Shown piece by piece: positions 44,876 through 52,931 of a DNA stretch of 64,000 nucleotides (its first letter is position 1; each line of letters begins with the position of its first letter). This DNA is from Phyllobacterium zundukense (GTDB lineage Bacteria; Pseudomonadota; Alphaproteobacteria; Rhizobiales; Rhizobiaceae). The notes under the pieces were generated by a model. That model saw nothing but the letters and a program-made list of their open reading frames with translations. It had not been told where the DNA came from and searched no databases. The translations under genes and the position numbers were made by a program. The stretch lies in assembly GCF_002764115.1 (NCBI RefSeq), contig NZ_CP017940.1:3570501-3634500 (forward strand). Direction: 5' to 3'.

Positions 44876-46800
44876 AACGCCTGTCCTATGCCAACGTAGA
44901 AAGCAAAATCTGGATCATCATCGGTCCGGTCGAGCGGTACGGCGAAATCAAGCCGGATGGGACCGAGGCCGGTATTATAGCGCAGACCCGCGCCGACGCC
45001 GACCCTCAGCTGTTCGGCGAAGTCCGGGAAGGATTCCTCGCCCACATAGCCCGCATCGACGAAGCCGACGACACCGATCGTATCCGTCATGCGGACACGT
45101 GCCTCCACTGAGCTTTCGATCAACGAACGGCCGCCAATGACGAAATTCTCGCCATCTCTTGTCACATTGACGCCGACATTGCGGTAGGCATAGCCGCGTA
45201 TCGAACCACCGCCACCAGCGAAGAACAGCTGGTCCGGCGGCAATTCGGCCACTTCGGCCCCAACGATGGTTCCAAGTTTCAGGCGCCCGGCCAGAATAAA
45301 GCGATTGTCGGCACCGAACCCGTAATAGGTGCGGCCTTCCGCGGTGAACTTGGTGGCGAAATTGCCGTATTCGATTTCGTAGAACGGCGACAGCAGGCCT
45401 TCGAGAAAATAGCCGCTGGCCGGATCGACCTTGCTGTCGCGGCTATCGTAAGTAAGACCGCCAACGACGCCGACGGTCAGAAAATCACGTTTGCCGAAGA
45501 AATCATCGTCGAAACGCGACTTGGATATGTTCGCCGTCAGCTTTCCGGTCAATTCATCCGAGAAGATTTGGGTGAAACCGGCATCGGCGGTGATCGATGT
45601 CTGCGTATAGGCGTCGAGAACCTTGCGTTCCCCGATGAGCGACGCGATGAAATCCGTATCGGGCGTATAGACACCTGGCTTGGTAAAGCTCACGCCGAGA
45701 AGATAATTATAATCCTGCGGGCTGTAGGACTGTGCGCCGATACCGCCGATCTTGGCGTCGAAGCGCAAACGCTCCGCCCGGCCGAACAGATTGCGGTGCA
45801 GCCAGTATGCATCGAAACCGGCACCGTCGAGCGTCGAATACGAACCGCCCAAGCCGAAACGCCGCAGCTTCTGTTCCTGCACGGCGACAGTAATCGGCAG
45901 GAGGCCGTCGTTGGTGATGGCATCGGCCTCCTCGATGCGGGCCGACCGGAAGACCTCCAGACGCGACAGACGCTTCCTGGCGCGTTCGATCTCATCGGGG
46001 TCATACTCCACCCCGGGCTGCAAGCCGGTAATGAAGGCGACGAATTCCGGATCCATACGCTCCGTCCCCGTCACCCGGACCGGACCGAAAGATGCGCGCC
46101 GATCCGGATCGACATCGATCGTGGCGTCAACCTTGTTGTTGTCGTGGTCGGCAAGCACTTCGCGCGAGATGATTTTTGCCTTGGGATGGCCCTGTTCACG
46201 CCACGCATCGACAGCGAGCCGTTCAGCCTTGACGATGGTCGTGGATCTGGCGATATCACCGGGGGCAAAACCTTGATTTTCCGGCCGATCCACGACGTCC
46301 TTCGGATCGACCGGCGGCGGCGCCATATGCTCGACGCGCGCAGTGGCGAACAGGAACTGGGGACCCGGATCGACGGAGATCGTCACAGGGGCAGGGTTCG
46401 GCAGCGTTGCATCCGGCGGAATATCGCTGGCTTCCCGCCCATCTACCTTGATGCTGATCGTGCCGCCATAACGGCCATCGGCATAGAGAGCGCCGAGAAT
46501 GCGGCGATAGTCACCTCTTGCCTTGGCAAGCAGACCAGCGGCGCCGGACGCCGGCTTGTCCTTGTCGGCGACAAGGCCAGAGGCGCCCTCGATGAGCTTT
46601 TTCGTTTCTTTATTTTCGGTGGCTGAAATTTCTACGGTGTATTTGTGCGGATCGGCGATCACCGCATCGGCATCGGCGTCCTTCTTTTCACCCCAGAGAT
46701 GAATCCCGAACAGATCGAACGCGTGGGCGGGCGAGACAAGAGCTGTGCAAGCCAGCAGAGCGGCGCCAAAAAAACTGGCCTGTGGGCGCCTGAAGTCCAT
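44872..46800 (-). CDS. tamA: outer-membrane assembly protein TamA (Omp85 family)
   Basis: A 642-residue Omp85 protein: signal peptide ending Ala-His-Ala near residue 27, N-terminal POTRA domains (about 50-290) and a C-terminal 16-strand beta-barrel ending in Phe. The lid-lock motif Gly-Gly-Gly-Gly-Ser-Ile-Arg-Gly-Tyr is present. It forms the outer-membrane part of the TAM complex with TamB. The start at 46800 is chosen because it gives a clean signal peptide; an in-frame ATG at 46860 with AGGA nearby would add 20 residues. Confidence 0.92.
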   Translation of the reverse strand: MDFRRPQASFFGAALLACTALVSPAHAFDLFGIHLWGEKKDADADAVIADPHKYTVEISATENKETKKLIEGASGLVADKDKPASGAAGLLAKARGDYRRILGALYADGRYGGTISIKVDGREASDIPPDATLPNPAPVTISVDPGPQFLFATARVEHMAPPPVDPKDVVDRPENQGFAPGDIARSTTIVKAERLAVDAWREQGHPKAKIISREVLADHDNNKVDATIDVDPDRRASFGPVRVTGTERMDPEFVAFITGLQPGVEYDPDEIERARKRLSRLEVFRSARIEEADAITNDGLLPITVAVQEQKLRRFGLGGSYSTLDGAGFDAYWLHRNLFGRAERLRFDAKIGGIGAQSYSPQDYNYLLGVSFTKPGVYTPDTDFIASLIGERKVLDAYTQTSITADAGFTQIFSDELTGKLTANISKSRFDDDFFGKRDFLTVGVVGGLTYDSRDSKVDPASGYFLEGLLSPFYEIEYGNFATKFTAEGRTYYGFGADNRFILAGRLKLGTIVGAEVAELPPDQLFFAGGGGSIRGYAYRNVGVNVTRDGENFVIGGRSLIESSVEARVRMTDTIGVVGFVDAGYVGEESFPDFAEQLRVGVGAGLRYNTGLGPIRLDFAVPLDRTDDDPDFAFYVGIGQAF

Positions 46801-47110
46801 CAACCAGCAAATTCCCCACTCACTGAACACACAAACACGCCGCAGAAAACGGAGAACCATATCCTGCGATCGATAAAATTCGCCTCCCGAGCTTAAGAAA
46901 ACGATAACATGGTGGTGCAGGCAGGCCAACCCGTATCGGCCTTGAGGCGGTCCCGCAAGGGGCGACTTGTGACCATATGGCCACAGAACCGCCTGTTCCC
47001 TGCCTCAATTACGGATCACTTTTTGTTATTCACATGTAATTTCATTCCCTCTTGCCCTGACAAAGGATATCCCTTACTTATATACGTGATATACCATAAA
47101 GGATATACTT
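46801..47110. other. 310-bp intergenic region between divergent tamA and vapB
   Basis: This should hold the promoters for tamAB (leftward) and vapBC (rightward). The left part is an open frame upstream of tamA without convincing coding features. Near vapB the sequence becomes AT-rich and contains the repeated word AAAGGATAT, annotated separately. Nothing else was recognised. Confidence 0.5.
47072..47106 (+). promoter_or_regulatory. putative vapBC promoter/autoregulatory operator
   Basis: Two direct copies of AAAGGATAT (47072-47080 and 47098-47106), flanking a TATATACGTGATATA stretch, end 4 bases before the vapB start. The second copy contributes the ribosome site. VapB-VapC complexes usually bind repeats in this position; the binding itself is inferred. 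Confidence 0.45.
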
Positions 47111-47353
47111 ATGCCGCTCTATATCAAAGACGACAGGATAGACGACCTAGCACGCCGATATCAGGCCGCAGTCAAGGCGCCCTCCAAAACCGAGGCCGTG
47201 AGGCTTGCCTTGCAACGCGCACTCGACGAACAGCTTGGTCAGCCTACGCTGGCCGAGGTAGCCGCGGGCTTTTGCCGGAACCTTAGGTCTAAGGCTAATC
47301 TCAATAAGGGCCTGCCCGCAGACAAGGCATTTCGAGACAGTCTTTACGACTAA
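47111..47353 (+). CDS. vapB: VapB-family antitoxin
   Basis: An 80-residue protein: N-terminal Met-Pro-Leu-Tyr-Ile-Lys-Asp-Asp with a ribbon-helix-helix-like segment (Ile-Asp-Asp-Leu-Ala-Arg ... Lys-Thr-Glu-Ala-Val-Arg-Leu-Ala-Leu, about 10-37) as in PSK-type transcription factors, followed by a charged tail that would wrap the toxin. It lies 15 bases before vapC. It should neutralise VapC and repress the pair. Confidence 0.85.
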   Translation: MPLYIKDDRIDDLARRYQAAVKAPSKTEAVRLALQRALDEQLGQPTLAEVAAGFCRNLRSKANLNKGLPADKAFRDSLYD

Positions 47354-47368
47354 CGCACAGGGCAGCTG

Positions 47369-47764
47369 ATGTTCATAGATGCTTCGGCCATGGTGGCCAT
47401 GATGACCGACGAGGATGATGCACGTACACTCGCAGCGCGCTTACAATCTTCCAACAATCGTATGACCTCGCCATCGGCAGTCTGGGAAACCGCGATCAAT
47501 GTTGCTCATATTCTTGGAATTGAGATCACCGAGGCGTCGAGTGCCGTACAGGCGTTTCTCACTGCAGTGAATATCCAGCTGGTTTCAATACCGCCGGAGG
47601 CAGCATTCGTGGCCATCACGGCGTTTGATCGTTATGGCAAGAAACGCCATCCCGCCGATTTGAATTTCGGTGACTGTTTTGCCTATGCGTGCGCGCGCCA
47701 CTACCGCCTGCCCCTGCTCTACAAGGGCAATGATTTTTCCAAGACAGATATTGAGGCTGCGTAA
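47369..47764 (+). CDS. vapC: VapC-family PIN-domain ribonuclease toxin
   Basis: A 131-residue PIN-domain protein. The four acidic metal ligands are intact: Asp4 (Phe-Ile-Asp-Ala-Ser), Glu40 (Val-Trp-Glu-Thr-Ala), Asp102 (Asn-Phe-Gly-Asp-Cys-Phe-Ala-Tyr) and Asp122 (Gly-Asn-Asp-Phe). It is therefore predicted to be an active endoribonuclease, probably cutting tRNA or rRNA. It pairs with the upstream VapB. Full-length with no damage, so the module may be functional. Confidence 0.88.
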   Translation: MFIDASAMVAMMTDEDDARTLAARLQSSNNRMTSPSAVWETAINVAHILGIEITEASSAVQAFLTAVNIQLVSIPPEAAFVAITAFDRYGKKRHPADLNFGDCFAYACARHYRLPLLYKGNDFSKTDIEAA

Positions 47765-47773
47765 CAGCAACAA

Positions 47774-47797
47774 GAGCGCCTGAATCCTCAGGCACTC
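47774..47797. terminator. hairpin between convergent vapC and dadA
   Basis: Stem GAG-(C)-GCCTGA / TCAGGC-(A)-CTC with loop ATCC. It lies between the two stop codons, and outer complementary bases GTAACA / TGTTAC could extend it. It likely ends both transcripts. Confidence 0.65.
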
Positions 47798-47805
47798 GCA
47801 TCTTG

Positions 47806-49080
47806 TTACTCAGCAGCCGCCAGCCATTCGGTTTGCGGCTGCTGATCAACCGGCATCGCGGCGCTGATGTGACCTGCAACGATCTCCGCCGTCGCCGCTG
47901 ACAATGTCCAGCCCAGATGACCATGACCGGTATTGTAAAAAACGCCGGGACGCTTGCCACTGCCAACCCGCGGCAGCATGTTCGGCATCATCGGACGCAG
48001 GCCCGCCCATGGCACGACGTTGGACGTGTCCATCCCCGGGAAAAGATCGCGGCTCCAATCGACCAGCGGCTTGACGCGGTCGTGACGGATGTCGCGGTTC
48101 TCGCCATTATACTCGGCGGTACCGGCAACGCGCAGGCGTCCGGCGCCGAGGCGGCTCGTGACGATCTTCGCATCATCGTCGAGCAGGCTGACCCAGGGCG
48201 CCGACGCCTGGCTTTCATCATCATTGAGATTAATGGTGATCGAGTAACCCTTGACCGGATAGATATTGACCCGGTCGCCGAGCTGCGCCGCGAACTTTCG
48301 GCTGGCAATGCCTGCACAAATGACGATCGCATCGAAGCGTTCCGTCTCGACTTCCGAGGGTGTGACGGAAGCCTTGTTCCAGGAAACAACGACGCCGTCC
48401 GCACCGTGCGCTAGCGTTTGCACATTGGCATCGCCGACAAAGCGGACGCCGCGCCGCACCGATGCATCGGCAAGGCCGCGGGTAAATTTGTGGATGTCGC
48501 CAGTGGAATCCGATGGAGTGAAGAAGCCGCCATAGAACGACCCATTAAGAGCTGGCTCGATCGAGCTGATTTCCTCATTGGTCACAGCACGACGATCAAG
48601 GCCGCCAGCCTCCAGCAGTTTGTTGACCTTAACGGCGTGGTCATAGCCGTATTTCGAGCGATAAATATGCAGGATGCCGCGCTTTTCGAGATCAAAATCG
48701 ATCTTCTCTTCGGCAGCGATCTCGAACATACGCTTGCGCGCTTCGATGGCGAGCTTCGTCGTCGCGATCGTGTTCTTCTCGTAGTGCGGAATATTCATCA
48801 CGAACTCCGCCATCCAGGAATATTTATGCCAGGATGGTTTCGGGTTCATCAGCAGCGGGGCATCCTTGCGCAGCATCCACTTCATGCCCTTGAGAACGGT
48901 TGACCAGCTGTTCCACACTTCAGCGTTGGACGCCGAAAGCTGCCCGCCATTGGCGAAGGAGGTTTCCATCGCGGCATAGCGGTTGCGGTCGAAAACGGTG
49001 ACGGAATAACCCTGACGGGCAAGCGCATAAGCGGTCGTAACGCCGGTGATACCGGCGCCGATAATGGCAATATTGGTCAT
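47806..49080 (-). CDS. dadA: D-amino acid dehydrogenase (DadA family)
   Basis: A 424-residue FAD-dependent oxidoreductase: Gly-Ala-Gly-Ile-Thr-Gly (about 8-13), the DadA-type Ser-Phe-Ala-Asn-Gly-Gly-Gln-Leu-Ser segment (about 41-49), and a C-terminal Gly-His-Gly-His-Leu-Gly-Trp-Thr. Family members oxidise D-amino acids (chiefly D-Ala) to 2-oxo acids and ammonia with quinone-linked electron flow at the inner membrane. Unusually, its leader is a tandem glycine riboswitch, so expression should respond to glycine; the enzyme may act on glycine, sarcosine or a related amine. Substrate breadth cannot be read from sequence. The neighbouring alanine racemase gene common elsewhere is absent. Confidence 0.88.
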   Translation of the reverse strand: MTNIAIIGAGITGVTTAYALARQGYSVTVFDRNRYAAMETSFANGGQLSASNAEVWNSWSTVLKGMKWMLRKDAPLLMNPKPSWHKYSWMAEFVMNIPHYEKNTIATTKLAIEARKRMFEIAAEEKIDFDLEKRGILHIYRSKYGYDHAVKVNKLLEAGGLDRRAVTNEEISSIEPALNGSFYGGFFTPSDSTGDIHKFTRGLADASVRRGVRFVGDANVQTLAHGADGVVVSWNKASVTPSEVETERFDAIVICAGIASRKFAAQLGDRVNIYPVKGYSITINLNDDESQASAPWVSLLDDDAKIVTSRLGAGRLRVAGTAEYNGENRDIRHDRVKPLVDWSRDLFPGMDTSNVVPWAGLRPMMPNMLPRVGSGKRPGVFYNTGHGHLGWTLSAATAEIVAGHISAAMPVDQQPQTEWLAAAE

Positions 49081-49144
49081 GACAGACGAGGTCCTTCAGC
49101 AACACATGGTTTCAGTTTCGCCGTTCAAAACGGCACGAAACCCC

Positions 49145-49373
49145 ATCTGTCACGGAACCTGAGAGTTTGGCCCTCACGCGCCCGCCGGGTGTTTGTCACC
49201 CATGTCGTTGGCAGCGTAACCGGTGCATCACCGGGCAGGGCTTTCTCCTTCGGTGGGCGAAACCTTTGTCGATTTCGCCTCTCTCCAGATGTCCGACGCT
49301 AGTCTGGTCCTTTTGCCTGAGAGTTTCCGGGGCGGTTGCTCCATCGGCGCCGGTTTTACCGGTCTCTCCCAGA
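49145..49373 (-). ncRNA. tandem glycine riboswitch in the dadA leader
   Basis: Read on the minus strand, two aptamers follow in tandem. Aptamer 1 (about 49373-49302) runs CTGGGAGAGACC, GCGCCGATGGAGCAA, AAACTCTCAGGCAAAAGGAC. Aptamer 2 (about 49290-49145) runs TCTGGAGAGAGG, CACCGAAGGAGAAAGCC, AAACTCTCAGGTTCC and closes with GACAGA. These are the conserved core words of the glycine riboswitch, joined by a short linker. The dadA ATG is 65 bases downstream. A small hairpin at about 49115-49140 without a T-run suggests translational control. Confidence 0.93.
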
Positions 49374-49488
49374 TAGCCTGTGCGAACGGTGCCGCTTATA
49401 TCGCAGTTGCGAGACGAGAACAACTGGCTAAGAGCGAGCCAACCCATTATGTTGGCGAAGCACAAACCTGTCCTTCCGGAGTAAATTC

Positions 49489-49725
49489 ATGAAACCCGTC
49501 TTCCTGCAGCTGCAATGCTTCCCCGGCAAAACCTATGAAGTCGCGGCTGCGCTTTTCGAACGCGAAATCGTCTCGGAACTCTATTCGACCAGCGGCGACT
49601 ACGATCTCCTGATGAAGATCTACATTCCCGAGGACCAGGATATCGGCAAGTTCATCAATGACAATGTGCTCGACATCCAGGGCATTGCCCGCTCGCTAAC
49701 GACAATGACCTTCACCGCGTTTTAA
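49489..49725 (+). CDS. stand-alone Lrp/AsnC ligand-binding (RAM) domain protein
   Basis: A 78-residue protein consisting only of the alpha-beta ligand-binding domain found at the C-terminus of Lrp/AsnC regulators: Val-Phe-Leu-Gln-Leu-Gln-Cys-Phe-Pro-Gly-Lys, then Glu-Leu-Tyr-Ser-Thr-Ser-Gly-Asp-Tyr-Asp-Leu-Leu-Met-Lys (the Gly-x-Tyr-Asp ligand motif) and Thr-Met-Thr-Phe-Thr-Ala-Phe. No helix-turn-helix is present, so it cannot bind DNA by itself; it may sense amino acids or modulate an Lrp partner. GGAG precedes the ATG. It is divergent from the riboswitch-controlled dadA. Confidence 0.85.
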   Translation: MKPVFLQLQCFPGKTYEVAAALFEREIVSELYSTSGDYDLLMKIYIPEDQDIGKFINDNVLDIQGIARSLTTMTFTAF

Positions 49726-49904
49726 GGGCACGCAGTATTTTGGACCGAGACATTACGTCCCGTTTCATGCGGCAATGAACTCCCCTATGTAATCATCGCA
49801 ATAAAAAGCTCTCATCCGGGTAACAAAATTCCATTCTTTGCCATGGAAGCGGTTTTTCTGTAGAGATGCTGCTCTCTCGCAATTCACCATCAGGATTTTC
49901 ACAA

Positions 49905-51758
49905 ATGCCTCCCTATCGTTCACGCACAACCACACATGGTCGCAACATGGCTGGTGCCCGCGGGCTCTGGCGCGCGACCGGCATGAAGGACGAGGATTTC
50001 GGCAAGCCGATTATCGCTGTGGTCAACTCGTTCACCCAGTTCGTACCCGGCCACGTGCATCTGAAGGATCTTGGCCAGCTCGTGGCGCGTGAAATCGAAA
50101 GCGCAGGCGGTGTCGCCAAGGAATTCAACACGATCGCGGTCGATGACGGCATCGCCATGGGCCATGACGGCATGCTCTATTCGCTGCCGAGCCGCGAGAT
50201 CATCGCGGACAGCGTCGAATATATGGTCAACGCCCATTGCGCCGATGCGATGGTGTGCATTTCCAATTGCGACAAGATTACCCCTGGCATGCTAATGGCA
50301 GCGCTACGCCTCAACATCCCGGTTGTGTTCGTTTCCGGCGGCCCGATGGAGGCCGGCAAGGTTGTCTGGGAAGACAAGGAAAAGAAGCTCGACCTGGTCG
50401 ATGCCATGGTCGCGGCTGCGGATGACCATATATCAGACGAGGAAGTCAAGGCCATCGAGCGTTCGGCCTGCCCGACCTGCGGTTCCTGCTCCGGCATGTT
50501 CACGGCTAACTCGATGAACTGCCTGACCGAGGCACTCGGACTGTCGCTGCCGGGCAATGGCTCGACGCTGGCAACCCACGCGGATCGTCGCCGCCTCTTC
50601 GTCGAGGCCGGTCATCTGGTCGTCGATCTTGCCCGCCGTTATTACGAGCAGGACGACGAAACGGTGCTGCCGCGCTCGATCGCATCCTTTGCGGCATTCG
50701 AAAACGCCATGACCCTCGATATCGCCATGGGCGGCTCGACCAATACGGTCCTGCATCTGCTGGCCGCAGCCCATGAGGGCGAGGTCGATTTCACCATGAG
50801 CGATATCGACCGGCTTTCACGTCGCGTTCCAGTGCTTTGCAAAGTGGCGCCTGCGGTCGCCAATGTGCACATGGAAGACGTTCACCATGCCGGTGGCGTC
50901 ATGGGCATTCTCGGCGAACTCGACCGCGCCGGTCTGCTCGATACGTCGGTCTATTCGGTACATGCGGCCAATCTGGGCGCGGCGCTCGATCGCTGGGATG
51001 TGGTTCGCACCAAGAACAAGTCCGTGCATGATTTCTTCATGGCAGCACCAGGCGGCGTGCCGACGCAGGTCGCCTTCAGCCAGGAACGCCGCTTCGCCGA
51101 TGTCGATCTCGATCGCGAGAAGGGCGTCATCCGCAATGCGGAACATGCCTATTCCAAGGATGGCGGACTGGCAGTGCTTTATGGGAATCTCGCCGAAGAC
51201 GGCTGCATTGTCAAAACAGCAGGTGTCGACGACTCGATCCTCAAATTCTCCGGCCCTGCCCGCATCTTCGAAAGCCAGGACAGTGCCGTGCTCGGCATCC
51301 TCAATGGCGGCATCAAACCGGGCGATATCGTGCTGATCCGCTACGAGGGCCCACGCGGCGGACCCGGTATGCAGGAAATGCTCTATCCGACCAGCTATCT
51401 GAAATCCAAAGGCCTTGGCAAGGCCTGCGCCCTGATCACCGATGGCCGGTTTTCAGGCGGTTCCTCGGGCCTCTCCATCGGCCACGTTTCGCCGGAAGCG
51501 GCGGAAGGCGGCTTGATCGGCCTCGTCGAGGAAGGCGATATCATCGATATCGACATCCCCAACCGCAAGATCCATCTTGCCGTCGATGATGCAGTTCTCG
51601 CCGACCGGCGCGCGCAGATGGAAGCCAAGGGCAATGCCGCCTGGAAGCCGGAGGAGAAGCGCAAGCGCAAGATCACCACTGCGTTGCGCGCCTATGGCGC
51701 CATGGCGACGAGTGCGGCTAGGGGTGCGGTGCGGCAGATCCCGGATGAGTGGAACTGA
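49905..51758 (+). CDS. ilvD: dihydroxy-acid dehydratase
   Basis: A 617-residue enzyme of branched-chain amino acid and pantothenate synthesis, converting 2,3-dihydroxy-isovalerate or -methylvalerate to the 2-oxo acids. The E. coli-type pattern is clear: [20 protein letters not shown] and [13 protein letters not shown], which supply the iron-sulfur ligands. Full length. The ATG at 49905 (Met-Pro-Pro-Tyr-Arg-Ser-Arg) fits the family start, with AGGA upstream. It is monocistronic, with hairpins downstream. Confidence 0.95.
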   Translation: MPPYRSRTTTHGRNMAGARGLWRATGMKDEDFGKPIIAVVNSFTQFVPGHVHLKDLGQLVAREIESAGGVAKEFNTIAVDDGIAMGHDGMLYSLPSREIIADSVEYMVNAHCADAMVCISNCDKITPGMLMAALRLNIPVVFVSGGPMEAGKVVWEDKEKKLDLVDAMVAAADDHISDEEVKAIERSACPTCGSCSGMFTANSMNCLTEALGLSLPGNGSTLATHADRRRLFVEAGHLVVDLARRYYEQDDETVLPRSIASFAAFENAMTLDIAMGGSTNTVLHLLAAAHEGEVDFTMSDIDRLSRRVPVLCKVAPAVANVHMEDVHHAGGVMGILGELDRAGLLDTSVYSVHAANLGAALDRWDVVRTKNKSVHDFFMAAPGGVPTQVAFSQERRFADVDLDREKGVIRNAEHAYSKDGGLAVLYGNLAEDGCIVKTAGVDDSILKFSGPARIFESQDSAVLGILNGGIKPGDIVLIRYEGPRGGPGMQEMLYPTSYLKSKGLGKACALITDGRFSGGSSGLSIGHVSPEAAEGGLIGLVEEGDIIDIDIPNRKIHLAVDDAVLADRRAQMEAKGNAAWKPEEKRKRKITTALRAYGAMATSAARGAVRQIPDEWN

Positions 51759-51773
51759 GTAGGGTGCCAATTA

Positions 51774-51878
51774 TCTCTCCCCTTGTGGGAGAGAAAGCGA
51801 TTTCAGCATCTTAGCTCTTGCTAAGTGCTAGAAATCGCAAGAGAGGGGATTTGCAATCATGGTAGTATCCCCTCTCTT
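51774..51878. repeat. three consecutive hairpins after ilvD
   Basis: Within 105 bases: TCTCTCC / GGAGAGA around CCTTGTG (51774-51794); a long imperfect hairpin whose outer arms GCGATTTC / GAAATCGC (51797-51838) enclose a nested AGC..CTTAG / CTAAG..GCT stem; and a perfect 12-bp AAGAGAGGGGAT / ATCCCCTCTCTT (51839-51878). The first core resembles the palindromes at 40137 and 57696. It lies between convergent genes and probably terminates both. Confidence 0.65.
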
Positions 51879-51917
51879 GGATTTTCTAAGGATTTAGCAA
51901 AGAGGCTAGAGCGAACC

Positions 51918-52904
51918 TTATTTCGCGGCGTCAGTGATCTTCGTCGTCCAGGCGCCTTCCGGCTTCTTGGTGATGACCGGATCGGAACCGCCGCCAAGCA
52001 GCGTTTCCACGGTGCGATCAGCTGCCGCCACGTCCAGCACGCCTGTTGAGCCTTCCGTCAGCTTGTTGATCTCGCCAACCATGCGCTTCTGGTGCTTTTC
52101 GGTCTGGGCACCGCTGGCATCATTGTCGAGCACGATCGTTGCGGCTTCATCCGGATTGGCACGGGTATATTCCCAGCCCTTCATCGAGGCCTTGACGAAA
52201 CGAGCCAGCTTGTCGACCATCTTCGGATCATCCAGGCTCTTCTGCAGCACGTACAACCCGTCTTCCAGCGTGGCGACCTTCTCGTCCTCATATTTGAACG
52301 TCACCAGTTGGTCTTCTGGAATCCCCGCATCGATGACCTGCCAATATTCATTGTAGGTCATCGTGGAGATGCAATCGGCCTGCTTCTGGATCAGCGGATC
52401 GACGTTGAAGCCCTGCTTGAGAACGGTCACGCCCTCCGGCCCGCCATCGGTCTTGAGACCGAGATGGTTCATCCAGGACAGGAACGGATACTCATTGCCG
52501 CCGAACCAGACACCGAGCGTCTTGCCCTTGAAGTCCTCCGGCTTGGTGATGCCGGTTTCCTTGCGGCAGGTCAGCATCATGCCCGAGCGCTTGAAGGGCT
52601 GGGCGATATTGACCAGCGGCAGGCCCTTTTCGCGCGTTGCCAGCGCCGAGGGCATCCAGTCGATGACCACGTCAGCGCCGCCACCGGCGATCACCTGTGG
52701 CGGAGCCACGTCCGGACCGCCCGGCTTGATCTCGACATCGAGTCCGGCTTCCTCGTAGAAGCCCTTGTCCTTTGCCACGTAGTAGCCGGCAAACTGGCCC
52801 TGCGTGACCCATTTTAGCTGCAGGACAAGCTTGTCGGCAGCCAGTGCCGAGCTTGCCATCAAGGTCATGGCAAGGCCGAGTGACAGTGCGATCGTTTTCT
52901 TCAT
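51918..52904 (-). CDS. ABC transporter binding protein, NMT1/TauA type (predicted pyrimidine)
   Basis: A 328-residue periplasmic binding protein of the NMT1/THI5-like family with a signal peptide ending Ala-Leu-Ala-Ala near residue 23. The start of the mature protein (Leu-Gln-Leu-Lys-Trp-Val-Thr-Gln-Gly-Gln-Phe-Ala-Gly-Tyr-Tyr-Val-Ala) is the typical NMT1 signature for nitrogenous or pyrimidine-like ligands. It is the last gene in the operon with dihydropyrimidinase, so uracil, thymine or their dihydro forms are the likely ligands. The ligand is inferred from context. Confidence 0.85.
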   Translation of the reverse strand: MKKTIALSLGLAMTLMASSALAADKLVLQLKWVTQGQFAGYYVAKDKGFYEEAGLDVEIKPGGPDVAPPQVIAGGGADVVIDWMPSALATREKGLPLVNIAQPFKRSGMMLTCRKETGITKPEDFKGKTLGVWFGGNEYPFLSWMNHLGLKTDGGPEGVTVLKQGFNVDPLIQKQADCISTMTYNEYWQVIDAGIPEDQLVTFKYEDEKVATLEDGLYVLQKSLDDPKMVDKLARFVKASMKGWEYTRANPDEAATIVLDNDASGAQTEKHQKRMVGEINKLTEGSTGVLDVAAADRTVETLLGGGSDPVITKKPEGAWTTKITDAAK

Positions 52905-52931
52905 GTTTTAGTTCTCCTCTGTTCTTGTTTG

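Noticed and set aside
45568..46626. 352-codon plus-strand frame opposite tamA
   Set aside because: It is opposite clear POTRA and barrel sequence and has no motif of its own.
49145..49373. Inverted repeats here as a simple terminator or protein operator
   Set aside because: The conserved glycine-aptamer core words occur twice in order on the minus strand, which explains the pattern fully.
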